Below are positions 26,999-34,904 of a DNA stretch of 35,920 nucleotides, one piece after another (within the stretch, counting starts at the first letter, position 1; each line of letters begins with the position of its first letter). The notes below the pieces were generated by a model, which worked only from the letters and a program-made list of their open reading frames with translations, was not told the DNA's origin and made no database searches. The stretch comes from JBGPHT01 sp041484525 (GTDB taxonomy: Bacteria > Acidobacteriota > Terriglobia > Bryobacterales > Bryobacteraceae), in NCBI GenBank assembly GCA_041484525.1, contig JBGPHT010000072.1, positions 1 through 35,920 on the forward strand, given 5' to 3'. A program made the translations under genes and the position numbers.

Positions 26999-27006
26999 GT
27001 GGATGC

Positions 27007-29040
27007 ATGGCGAATGACTTGTTGGATCGGAGGAGCGCGGGGTTTGTACTCTGGTCGCCGCACGAACCGGCGAAGGCGCCGACGCTGGTGATCGGGGAAT
27101 TTCAGGCAGGGACGCCACCGGTGGTGGCGAATCAAAGGCGGCTCGATCTGGCGCACGATGGCGGGCTGGCGGGGTTGTGGTCGATTCCGGCGGCGGCGTG
27201 CGGGCTGGTGGACGGACGCGTCTACCATTACTGGTTCGACGTGGAGGACACGTTCCCGGGGCACGCGACGGGGGCGCGGATTCTGGTTTGCGATCCGGCG
27301 GCGACGGCGACAGATTGGCGGGTGGCGGAGAGGAATCAGCCGGCGGCGGTGACGAAGTTTACGGGCGGGAAGCTGGCGGCGTGCGATCCGAGTGGCGATC
27401 TGGTGACGGCGCCGGCGGCGGTTGCGATGGGCCTGTTGCCGTCCAACAACCAGATGGTCATCTATGAGTTGCCGGCGGCGTGGACGCGGCAGCCGCCGGG
27501 GGGCGGGTCGGAGCGCGGCGTCGGGACGTTTCGCGATGTGCTGGCGCTGGTGGAGCGCGATGCCGAGGGTGCCAACTTTTCCGACTTGCACATCCTGGCG
27601 CCGGGTCATTCGTACCTGCTCGACCTAGGGGTGAATGCGGTGGAGCTACTGCCGCCGGCGGACTCGATCTTTCAGCGGGAATGGGGGTACGGGACGTCGC
27701 ATTTTCTGGCGCCCGATATGGAGCTCGGGTTTCCAGACGGCTACTCATGGCCGACGACGAATGGCGATTTGCGGCGGCTGGTGGAGGCGTTCCACCGGCA
27801 CGGCATCCGGCTCTTCGACGACGTGGTGCTGGGGTTTGCGCGCGAGGGGCCGTATCAGCATATCGCGTTCGACGAGTTCCACATTCAGTTCGACTCGCGG
27901 AATCCGCCGCAGGGTGACGCGGATGCGTGGTCGTCGCGGGCAGGCGAGGCGCGCAACGATTGGGGGAGCAAGCTGTTCCGCTATGTCCGCGAGACGAACA
28001 CCTACGATCCGACCGATGGAACGGTGCATTCACACGCGCCGGCGCGGGCATTCATGTACACCTACGGCTTTCGATGGATGCGCGATTTCCACCTGGACGG
28101 GCTGCGCCTCGACAGCGTGGAGACGGTGGCGAACTGGGACTTCGTGCAGGAGTTCACCAGCCGGGCACGGGCGCAGTTTCGGGCGCGTTGGAAGGCGGCG
28201 GGCCTGGCGGACGACGGCGCGGATGCGCGGTTTCTGTCAGTTGGGGAGGAGTTGAATCTGCCGCTCGACCTGCTGCGGCAGGGACGTTTGGATGCGTTGT
28301 GGAACGACAACTTCCGGAAGTTCATTCGTCCCGCGCTGCTGGGGCGGAACGAGAAAGACGAGCCGAGCTTCGAGTGGACGGTGCGGAAGGCGATCGATTG
28401 CCGGCTGCACGGTTTTTGGGATGGCGCGCAAGCGGTGAATTATGTGACGTCGCACGATGTAGAGGGGCCGTCGAAAGAGCGGCTGTGCACGTTCTTGCGG
28501 TACAACGGATTCGGCGAGGACGACATCGAACGGAGGACGAAGCTGGCGTTTGTCTGCCTGCTGACGGCGGCGGGGATTCCGATGTTTCTGGCGGGCGAGG
28601 AATTCGCGGATGAAAACGACATCTTCGACATCCACGGAAATGTGAGCAACGATAGCGGGAAGCAGACCGACCCGGTGGACTTCAGCCGGCTCCAGGGCGA
28701 TCGGAATGCGTGGCGCTGGCGCGTGCTGGAGTATGTGGCGCGTCTGGTGAAACTGCGTACGACGCATCCGGCGCTGGGGCGGAACGAGGTCGAGTTCATC
28801 CACACGGACTTCACCGAAGGGCGGCGGGTGCTGGCGTGGAAGCGTGGGGCGGACGACCATCCAGTGATTGTGGTGGCGAATTTTTCGGACTTCGAATCGG
28901 GGCCGGAATATCGCATTAACGGGTGGCCGGCGGGGCGGCACTGGCGCGATGCCAGCCAGGGGCGCGACGTGCCTGACGAATGGGCGGGGCGGGAACAGTT
29001 ATTCCGCTGGGAGGCGAAAGTGTACGTGGCGGCCGGCTGA
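27007..29040 (+). CDS. GH13-family glycoside hydrolase (alpha-amylase superfamily)
   Basis: 677 residues from ATG 27007, preceded by AGGTGG; the open frame extends upstream into the previous gene but that part is a shadow. An N-terminal beta domain (about 1-150, CBM48-like) precedes the barrel. Catalytic regions: II GLRLDSVE with nucleophile Asp369, III SVGEEL with acid Glu414, and IV TSHD with Asp484. Region I reads FDDVVLGF, so the usual 'DVVxNH' has lost its asparagine-histidine. FLAGEEF (about 530) and a C-terminal beta domain follow. There is no signal peptide, so it works on internal alpha-glucan. Pullulanase/isoamylase-like debranching or branching enzyme types are closest; the exact specificity is uncertain. 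Likely co-transcribed with the DUF5996 gene. Confidence 0.9.
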   Translation: MANDLLDRRSAGFVLWSPHEPAKAPTLVIGEFQAGTPPVVANQRRLDLAHDGGLAGLWSIPAAACGLVDGRVYHYWFDVEDTFPGHATGARILVCDPAATATDWRVAERNQPAAVTKFTGGKLAACDPSGDLVTAPAAVAMGLLPSNNQMVIYELPAAWTRQPPGGGSERGVGTFRDVLALVERDAEGANFSDLHILAPGHSYLLDLGVNAVELLPPADSIFQREWGYGTSHFLAPDMELGFPDGYSWPTTNGDLRRLVEAFHRHGIRLFDDVVLGFAREGPYQHIAFDEFHIQFDSRNPPQGDADAWSSRAGEARNDWGSKLFRYVRETNTYDPTDGTVHSHAPARAFMYTYGFRWMRDFHLDGLRLDSVETVANWDFVQEFTSRARAQFRARWKAAGLADDGADARFLSVGEELNLPLDLLRQGRLDALWNDNFRKFIRPALLGRNEKDEPSFEWTVRKAIDCRLHGFWDGAQAVNYVTSHDVEGPSKERLCTFLRYNGFGEDDIERRTKLAFVCLLTAAGIPMFLAGEEFADENDIFDIHGNVSNDSGKQTDPVDFSRLQGDRNAWRWRVLEYVARLVKLRTTHPALGRNEVEFIHTDFTEGRRVLAWKRGADDHPVIVVANFSDFESGPEYRINGWPAGRHWRDASQGRDVPDEWAGREQLFRWEAKVYVAAG

Positions 29041-29094
29041 CGGGCCGTGGTCCGGCGGGCCGAGGATGTGCGACCCTAAAGGGAAAGGAACCGG

Positions 29095-29367
29095 ATGCGG
29101 AAGCGGCGGATCATCTCCAACCGGCTCATGCTGGCGGCGTTGGGAGCGACCCTGGTGTGGCTGGCCGACCAGCCCACCGTGAAGGGGTACAACCCACTGG
29201 TGGAGATGGTCTGGGACCCGGGAATCCGGCACCTCCCCTTACACGATTGCGCGGCGCTCGGGCTCTCGTGGGCGGTGACGGCGCTGTTTCTGCACTTCGT
29301 TATTTTTGTGGTGCAGAGGAGCCGGCAATCGGGTCGTCTCCCTTCGAGTCCTCCTCGCGAATCGTAA
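29095..29367 (+). CDS. Small membrane protein, hypothetical
   Basis: 90 residues, two predicted membrane helices (about 10-25, LMLAALGATLVWLA; and about 55-75, LGLSWAVTALFLHFVIFVV), basic ends. GGAAAGGAA lies a few bases before the ATG. It follows the GH13 gene by 54 bases on the same strand and may be its last operon member. I do not recognise the family. The stretch 29368-29507 downstream shows no gene. Confidence 0.5.
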   Translation: MRKRRIISNRLMLAALGATLVWLADQPTVKGYNPLVEMVWDPGIRHLPLHDCAALGLSWAVTALFLHFVIFVVQRSRQSGRLPSSPPRES

Positions 29368-29507
29368 TTTCGACGCGCGGTTCATTCATCGCGCGCATCA
29401 ACTCCTCCGGGAGCGAGGCACAGCACCAGCTTGCGTAGATTGTCTGTGAGGGACATGGACCCTCCGGATCCTTGGTCAAGTTGAATGGGAGTTGGTAGCG
29501 CCATGGA

Positions 29508-29741
29508 TCAGGCGAGTGGAGGAGGGCGGGATGCGACGAGCGGGAGGTAAGGGGAAGACGTCGAGGTAGCGGGTTCGGCCGAGCGACGGATCGAGAAGAC
29601 TGCTACGGCGACGAACCAGAGCCAAAACGGAACGAGTACGGCGGCGAGCGGGACGGAAGCTGACGCGGTCAGGGCGGCAAGGAGAATGGCCGCGAAACAT
29701 AGGATCGCGATTATCTGGCGAAGCCGGGAACGCTCGATCAC
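29508..29741 (-). CDS. Small membrane protein, hypothetical
   Basis: 77 residues, GTG start. Two membrane helices (IIAILCFAAILLAALTASA and LAAVLVPFWLWFVAVAVF) with a short proline/serine-rich tail. It begins 25 bases after the stop of the YjfB-like gene on the same strand, so it may be the last gene of that operon. No clear ribosome binding site; moderately supported. Confidence 0.42.
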   Translation of the reverse strand: MIERSRLRQIIAILCFAAILLAALTASASVPLAAVLVPFWLWFVAVAVFSIRRSAEPATSTSSPYLPLVASRPPPLA

Positions 29742-29766
29742 GTCAAATCGATCATACCTAGGGCGA

Positions 29767-30024
29767 TCATGCGAACAGGTCGAGAGCCTGCCGTTGGATC
29801 TCGTTGGCTTTTTTTAGGACGGCGATGCCGATCGAGACGTCGTTTTTCGCGGAAAGCATCGATACTGCCGCCGTGCTGAAATCTACCACGTCGATATCGG
29901 CGCGGGTGTCGACTGTTTCGCCGCTGACGGTGGTTTGGCCAGCGGTGGCCACGCGGCTGGCGGCGCCATCGAAGCTGGTCTGCGCCTGTTGCAGGCCCGA
30001 GAGCGCGACGGATGAAATGTCCAT
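29767..30024 (-). CDS. YjfB-like/flagellar-rod-like small protein
   Basis: 85 residues. The N-terminal helix SSVALSGLQQAQTSFDGAASRVATA resembles the first helix of flagellar rod proteins (FlgB/FlgC style). The C-terminal helix VSMLSAKNDVSIGIAVLKKANEIQRQALDLF resembles both the FlgC C-terminus and the small YjfB 'putative motility protein'. No flagellar genes are nearby. The ATG is seven bases after the stop of the DUF885-like peptidase gene, so it belongs to the OPT operon. The family resemblance is by eye and tentative; a role in motility is not established by this context. Confidence 0.6.
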   Translation of the reverse strand: MDISSVALSGLQQAQTSFDGAASRVATAGQTTVSGETVDTRADIDVVDFSTAAVSMLSAKNDVSIGIAVLKKANEIQRQALDLFA

Positions 30025-30031
30025 GTTGTGC

Positions 30032-31399
30032 TTATCGGTCAGGATGGGCAGAGCTTGAATGGGCGGCCAATACGGAGTCGATGGTCACCACGTCCACCAG
30101 GCCGCGGCAGCCGTAAAGCGCTGGAATCACTGGTTCGGCGGGGAAGCGGCGGCGCAGGCCGGCCACCTTGCGAGTGCCGGCGCGGTAGGTGGGCAGGTAC
30201 ATGCGGCCGAGCAGCGGGTGCCGTCCCCAGGCTCCGGAGAGTTTGCCGGCGCGCTCCTCGGAAACCAGAAACTCGCGGCGGAGCGCGGCCAGGTCAGCTT
30301 CAGGCGCGCCCTCGCCCCAGGTGAGGTACGAAGCCTGGTTCTTGGCGTCGTCCGGGAGCAGCGCCAGCAGGACGCCGATCTGGACGTCTTCGTCGGGCAG
30401 TTGGTCCACTTCGGTGACGCCGTGGGCCATGAGGATAGCGTTGTTGGCGATCCCCTCGAACAGCGTCGCGGCGCGCGTGTTCATCGTCAGCACCGAGGCT
30501 TCGAATCCGGCGGTGCGGCGACAGTACAAGTTTTGGAGGTAGGCAAACGTCGTGACGTGGCCGGGCACTACTTCGTGGCTGACGAGTTGGAGAAACTCAG
30601 GCACCGAGATATCGAGAGACGCGTTGATCTCGTACGTTGCTTCGTACTTGGGCGAGCTATCGGGTTGACGCGCGCGGCCCAGGTAGTTCATGGAGCCTGA
30701 GAACCACGCGTCGCGGATGGGCAGAAACTGGATGTTGGCGCGCGGTACGGAGCGGAGTTCGTCGGGCAGGTGCGGCGTAAGGTTGCGGACACTCAACTCG
30801 TCGAACCACGCGATGACGGCTGCGCCCAGCGTGCGAACGGAGGCGATGGGCACGCGATGCGCCTGCCGCCAGGCGTCGACAGCGGCCAGCAATGCCTCGC
30901 GATTGTTCGACGGGAATCCGGCGCGGCCAAGCAACTCGGCGACACGCTCCCGACTCGCCACGGGATCCGAGGGCTCGGGAGGTTGGCCGGTGGAGGCTCG
31001 CACGCAACGCTCGTAAGGGACGGGCGCGCCTTTGCCCAGGATCTCCATCGCCAGGTCCCACATCACTTCGAAGCAGAGCGCCAGGCCGTCCACGTACTGG
31101 CCGCGGAGACCGCCGAAGGCAGCGCCCGCGAGTTTGACGGCGTGGTTGGCAGCGGGGATGTCGACGGCCGCGAGGTAGGCGTCGATAGCCTCGCGGTCGG
31201 GTGTCTTGGCGGAGACACCGCCGGAGGTGCGGACGCGCGCGGCGGATGGGTGAGTGTAGGCGGGCGGCAGCGGCTCATCGGAGAACCAGGAATCGGCGAT
31301 GAAGCGGCCGGTGCCGGAAGGGCACATCACGTCGCCGCCCCAGAGGGTGTCGATTCCCAGGATGGCGTTGGCGAGGGAGAGTTCGAATTGGATGCTCAT
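30032..31399 (-). CDS. DUF885-like cytosolic metallopeptidase
   Basis: 455 residues with no signal peptide. The zinc-binding motif is LQLVSHEVVPGHVTTF (His275, Glu276, His281), the HExxPGH pattern of the DUF885 family of gluzincin-like peptidases. The downstream glutamate Glu315 in FEGIANNAILMA occupies the place of the third ligand ('EGWA' in typical members). The first 40 residues with a Cys and several Gly look like a substrate-facing loop. Its ATG overlaps the TGA of the OPT transporter gene (ATGA, 31396-31399), so translation is coupled. The obvious reading is that it degrades the peptides the transporter brings in. It is shorter than the usual DUF885 protein (about 550-600 residues). 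Confidence 0.75.
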   Translation of the reverse strand: MSIQFELSLANAILGIDTLWGGDVMCPSGTGRFIADSWFSDEPLPPAYTHPSAARVRTSGGVSAKTPDREAIDAYLAAVDIPAANHAVKLAGAAFGGLRGQYVDGLALCFEVMWDLAMEILGKGAPVPYERCVRASTGQPPEPSDPVASRERVAELLGRAGFPSNNREALLAAVDAWRQAHRVPIASVRTLGAAVIAWFDELSVRNLTPHLPDELRSVPRANIQFLPIRDAWFSGSMNYLGRARQPDSSPKYEATYEINASLDISVPEFLQLVSHEVVPGHVTTFAYLQNLYCRRTAGFEASVLTMNTRAATLFEGIANNAILMAHGVTEVDQLPDEDVQIGVLLALLPDDAKNQASYLTWGEGAPEADLAALRREFLVSEERAGKLSGAWGRHPLLGRMYLPTYRAGTRKVAGLRRRFPAEPVIPALYGCRGLVDVVTIDSVLAAHSSSAHPDR

Positions 31400-33453
31400 G
31401 ATCGCGGTTCAGCGGGTTGCCGGGCGGAGCGGTACCAGAGATAGGCGCACAGAGCCAGGAACAGGATGGCCGAGATGGATTGCGATATCAATTCGTTCCC
31501 GTAAAAGGGCGTCTCGATCCACTCCTCTTTATAGCCGGGAACCAGGCGGCAGGCGGCGCCCAGGACTCCGCCGAGCGCGCCGCCGGCCATCAGCCCCGAG
31601 GCGATGACGACACCGCGCTCACGAATACCGGCGCCTTCGGGGCCGCCGAGCCGTTCCGATCGCTTCGTCAGAAAATGCGCCAGGAAGCCGCCCACCAGCG
31701 CCGGCGTGTTCAACTCGAGCGGGAGATACATACCGAGGGCGAAGATCAGCGCGGGTACTCCGAGCATTTCCATGATGACGGCGATCGCCGCGCCGGCGCC
31801 AAACAAGAGGTACGCGACGGGCTGGCGGCTCATGAATCCTTCGACCAACGCCTTCATGATCGAGGCCTGCGGAGATGGCAGCACCACGCGCAAGTCTCCC
31901 GGCGCGGCTTCCCCGAACTGGAACGTCTTCGCCAGCATCACGATGGTCAGTCCGGCCGCCACTGACGCCGCGATCACTCCCAGAAACTTTATCTTCTCCT
32001 GTGCGGCCGGCGTCGATCCGAGCCAGTAGCCGGTCTTGAGATCCGTGATGGTCTGCCCGGAAACCGAGAGCGCCGTGCACACCATGCCGGCCAGCGCCAT
32101 CACGAAAAACATCCCGGTGGTGCCGGAGAGTCCGAATCGCAGCAGTACCACGGAGGAGATGATGATCGTGAGCATCGTCATCCCGGAGACGGGATTGCGG
32201 GCGGTGGTGGCGATGGCGTTGGCGGCCACTGAGGTGAAGAAGAAGGAGAACACCAGTGCCAGTGCGACACCGATGAGAATCACCAGCGCCGAGCTCGAGA
32301 GATTGCCCAGGAAGATGCCGACGGCGAGCGCGCTGGCGATCACGCCCAGCAGGATCGAGAGGATGGGGATGTCGCGGTCGGTGCGCTCCCCGGTGGCGGC
32401 GCCGCCTTGCCGGAATGCGCGCAGGGCCACTCCGAACGAGCCTGCGACGATCCGCATGGACTTCACGATTCCAAAGATGCCAGCGGTCGCGATCGCGCCT
32501 ACGCCGACGAACCGGACGTAGCCGCGGAAGATTTGGGCGGCCGTCATCTTGGCGATGGGAATGACGGCGGGGTAGACCGCGACGTCGGGATTGTGGCTGC
32601 CGATCATCCAGATCAGCGGCACCAGGACGAGGTTGGAGAGCACGCCGCCGGCGCAGAGAATGAGCGAGCTGCGCAGTCCCATGACGTAACCGAGGCCAAG
32701 AATGAAGCCGATGGCATCGAAGCTCAGGGCGACCCGGGCGCGATCCGTAAGCATGCGGACGGCGGGCACGAATTGAAAATCCACGTACTCTTTCCAGACG
32801 TGGAAGGTGGTGACGAAGAAATCGTAGATGTCGGCGATGGCGGTGGCTTCGAGAAGCAGCTTGGCCTGCGATCCACCTTTTTCACCGGTGACGAGCACCT
32901 CCGTGATGGCCGTGGCCTCGGGGTAGGGAAGGATGCCGTGCATGTCGCGCACGAAATACCGGCGCAGCGGAATGAGGAACAGGATGCCGAGGCAGCCGCC
33001 CGCGAGACAGATGAAGATGGTCTGCACGGGGTGCGGGTCGAGTTTCAGAATGTAAAGCGCGGGCAGGGTAAAGATGGCGCCGGCGACAATCGACCCCGCC
33101 AAGCCGCCGATCCCGGTGATGATGACATTTTCGAGCACGCTCGAGCGGCGCGAATAAAGGCGCGCGAGGCCGATGGCGAGGATGGAGATGGGGATCGCGG
33201 CCTCCATGACCTGCCCCACTTTCAGGCCGGAGTAGGCGGACGCGACGGTGAAGATGACGCAGAGGAAGATGCCCCAGCCGACAGACCGCGGCGTGAGCTC
33301 GGGCACCACCGCGGAGGCGGGTACGACGGGCTCGTACGACGTTCCTGTCGGAAGCGGCGTATATGCGTTGGCGGGAAGTTGCTTGCCGGGCGCGGGCGTG
33401 GTGATGGCGATGGGCGCCTCCTTGTAGAACCGTATCGTACTACGCGGCGTCAT
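31396..33453 (-). CDS. OPT-family oligopeptide transporter
   Basis: 685 residues from the ATG at 33453; a GTG at 33468 would add five residues. About fifteen hydrophobic helices, with the OPT family N-terminal block ELTPRSVGWGIFLCVIFTVASAYSGLKVGQVMEAAIPISI and conserved HGILPYPEATAITEVL (about 165-180). The 'TVRNPVSGMT'-type loop appears as TARNPVSGMT, and there is a C-terminal YLPLELNTPALVGGF. OPT proteins are proton-coupled importers of oligopeptides or metal-chelate complexes in the cytoplasmic membrane. It is the first gene of a leftward operon with the DUF885-like peptidase, supporting peptide uptake. A 13-base palindrome (GCACTT-G-AAGTGC, 33465-33477) sits just before the start. Divergent from the pseudokinase gene. 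Confidence 0.93.
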   Translation of the reverse strand: MTPRSTIRFYKEAPIAITTPAPGKQLPANAYTPLPTGTSYEPVVPASAVVPELTPRSVGWGIFLCVIFTVASAYSGLKVGQVMEAAIPISILAIGLARLYSRRSSVLENVIITGIGGLAGSIVAGAIFTLPALYILKLDPHPVQTIFICLAGGCLGILFLIPLRRYFVRDMHGILPYPEATAITEVLVTGEKGGSQAKLLLEATAIADIYDFFVTTFHVWKEYVDFQFVPAVRMLTDRARVALSFDAIGFILGLGYVMGLRSSLILCAGGVLSNLVLVPLIWMIGSHNPDVAVYPAVIPIAKMTAAQIFRGYVRFVGVGAIATAGIFGIVKSMRIVAGSFGVALRAFRQGGAATGERTDRDIPILSILLGVIASALAVGIFLGNLSSSALVILIGVALALVFSFFFTSVAANAIATTARNPVSGMTMLTIIISSVVLLRFGLSGTTGMFFVMALAGMVCTALSVSGQTITDLKTGYWLGSTPAAQEKIKFLGVIAASVAAGLTIVMLAKTFQFGEAAPGDLRVVLPSPQASIMKALVEGFMSRQPVAYLLFGAGAAIAVIMEMLGVPALIFALGMYLPLELNTPALVGGFLAHFLTKRSERLGGPEGAGIRERGVVIASGLMAGGALGGVLGAACRLVPGYKEEWIETPFYGNELISQSISAILFLALCAYLWYRSARQPAEPRS

Positions 33454-33464
33454 CGAAGCGCGCG

Positions 33465-33477
33465 GCACTTGAAGTGC
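33465..33477. repeat. Palindrome upstream of the OPT gene
   Basis: GCACTT-G-AAGTGC, a perfect inverted repeat with six-base arms, lying 11 bases before the OPT ATG at 33453 in the 79-base divergent spacer to the pseudokinase gene. It could be an operator or a 5' UTR hairpin. No convincing promoter is seen next to it. Confidence 0.35.
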
Positions 33478-33532
33478 ACGGAAACATGATTTCGCAATTC
33501 TAGTTGTCCGATCGCGTAACTTTTACGTGCCT

Positions 33533-34900
33533 ATGAGCCCTTTCTGGAAACGATTGGCCGGTCTCCGAGTGGCGGACCGGTATCGCCTCAAGCAAATCCT
33601 GGGCGGCGATGACGCGGCTGCGTTCTTCCTGGCTGCAGTCGATCCGGATGGCGAGGTCGTCATCAAGATCACGACGGAAGATGCCGCGGAGCAACTGGCG
33701 TTCTGGGAGCGGTTGCGGCAGCTCTCTCATCCGAATCTGATTCCGCTGCTGGACTGCGGCGCGGTCGAGATCGACGGCGATCGATTTGTTTACGCCGCAT
33801 TCGAATATCCCGAGGAAAGCGCCGCGACGGCTCTCGAGCGCGCGCCCATGAGCGGCGACGATGCTCGCGAGGTGCTGCGCGCGGTGGCGGGCGCACTGGA
33901 GTATTTACACGCCAACGGATTGGTGCACACGGCGGTGGCGCCGGACCACATCGTGGCGGTGGGAGATCGCGTCAAGCTGACGAGTGAGACTGTTCGGGAA
34001 GCCTCGCCGAAGCACTCAGCGCAAAGCGACGTGTGGGATTTGGGCGCGACGGTGTATGAACTGATGACGCGCCGTCGCATCGCGCGGGGAGACGAGCTCG
34101 ATCTTACGAGGATCGAAGAGCCGTTCCGTTCGATCGTGCAGCAGGCGTTGACGGGCGCCGCCAGTCTGTCGTGGATGGTGGAAGCACTGGATGCACCGCC
34201 GCCGCATGTCGAGGCAGTGTCGCCCGCACGGCCCGCATCGCCGCCGACTCCCATCGTCGAACCGCCGCCGGCTGCGGCAGAGCCCAGACACACGCCGAAA
34301 TGGCCCTGGGTGGCGGCGGCCGCGGTGGTCCTGGTCGGCGTGCTGGCCTTCAACCAGAAATCGGAGCGCGAGCCGCAGGCCGCGAGTTACGTTTCGCCGA
34401 CTGCCGCGCCCGCTCGCGGTGTCGCTCCACCACGGCCGTCCGCACCCGCTCCGGCTGGCGTGACCGCGCCGCCGCGGCCGTCCGCGCCCGCTCCGGCTCC
34501 GATTGGCGCGACCGCTCGGCCACGGCCGTCCGAACGCGCGGCCTCTCTGCCTCCCGCGTCCGCGCCGCCACGTTCGCCCTCTCCTGCGCCGGCCCGCGTG
34601 AACGCTCCGCCCAGTCGGTCTGAGCGCGTCATCGCGACACGGGACGACCCGCGTCCATTCTGGCGCGTCATCGCGTATCAGTATTCCAGAGTGCGCGAGG
34701 CGGAGGTAAAAGCGCACCGCATCAACCAGCAGTGGCCGGAGTTCCACGCTTCCGTCTTCGCCCCGATGGGCCGGGATCGAGCGCCGTACCTGGTGGCGCT
34801 GGGCGGACGCATGTCGAAGCCGGACGCGGCGCGCCTGCAACAGAAAGCGCGAGCCCGCGGGCTGCCCCGCGACACGTTCGTGCGCAACTACGCGGAGTGA
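33533..34900 (+). CDS. Pseudokinase-TM-SPOR domain protein
   Basis: 455 residues from ATG 33533 (an in-frame GTG lies six bases upstream). Residues 12-215 are a Hanks-type kinase fold: Lys45 in VVIKI, LRQLSHPNLIPLLDCG and SDVWDLGATVYELMT (165-179). The catalytic HRD is replaced by HTA in VHTAVAPDHI (131-140) and the DFG aspartate by serine/threonine in VKLTSET (147-153), and the glycine loop is poor. Phosphotransfer is therefore unlikely. A proline-rich stretch leads to one TM helix (258-273, WVAAAAVVLVGVLAF), then a repetitive Pro/Ala/Arg linker (about 280-370). A C-terminal SPOR-like domain (about 375-455, FWRVIAYQYSRVREAEVKAHRI...) should face the periplasm. SPOR domains bind glycan strands stripped of stem peptides, often at the septum. 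Function inferred as a cell-wall sensor or scaffold. Confidence 0.8.
   Translation: MSPFWKRLAGLRVADRYRLKQILGGDDAAAFFLAAVDPDGEVVIKITTEDAAEQLAFWERLRQLSHPNLIPLLDCGAVEIDGDRFVYAAFEYPEESAATALERAPMSGDDAREVLRAVAGALEYLHANGLVHTAVAPDHIVAVGDRVKLTSETVREASPKHSAQSDVWDLGATVYELMTRRRIARGDELDLTRIEEPFRSIVQQALTGAASLSWMVEALDAPPPHVEAVSPARPASPPTPIVEPPPAAAEPRHTPKWPWVAAAAVVLVGVLAFNQKSEREPQAASYVSPTAAPARGVAPPRPSAPAPAGVTAPPRPSAPAPAPIGATARPRPSERAASLPPASAPPRSPSPAPARVNAPPSRSERVIATRDDPRPFWRVIAYQYSRVREAEVKAHRINQQWPEFHASVFAPMGRDRAPYLVALGGRMSKPDAARLQQKARARGLPRDTFVRNYAE
34424..34540 (+). repeat. Imperfect tandem repeats encoding the Pro/Ala-rich linker
   Basis: Three copies of a unit beginning CACGGCCGTCCG or a near variant (starting at 34431, 34473 and 34521) encode APPRPSAPAPA-type repeats in the periplasmic linker of the pseudokinase protein. 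The unit length is 42-48 bases. Such repeats can change copy number by slippage and so alter linker length. Confidence 0.7.
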
Positions 34901-34904
34901 GAAT

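Noticed and set aside
26731..27006. Possible 92-residue N-terminal extension of the GH13 protein
   Set aside because: It overlaps the DUF5996 coding region in another frame, is Gly/Arg-rich without domain features, and the ATG at 27007 has a ribosome binding site and starts the recognisable protein.
29767..30024. True FlgB/FlgC flagellar rod gene
   Set aside because: Too short (85 residues), no rod-protein core motifs and no flagellar neighbours; only helix-level resemblance.
33533..34180. Active serine/threonine protein kinase
   Set aside because: HRD is HTA and DFG is replaced by non-acidic residues; only the fold and the ATP-lysine remain.
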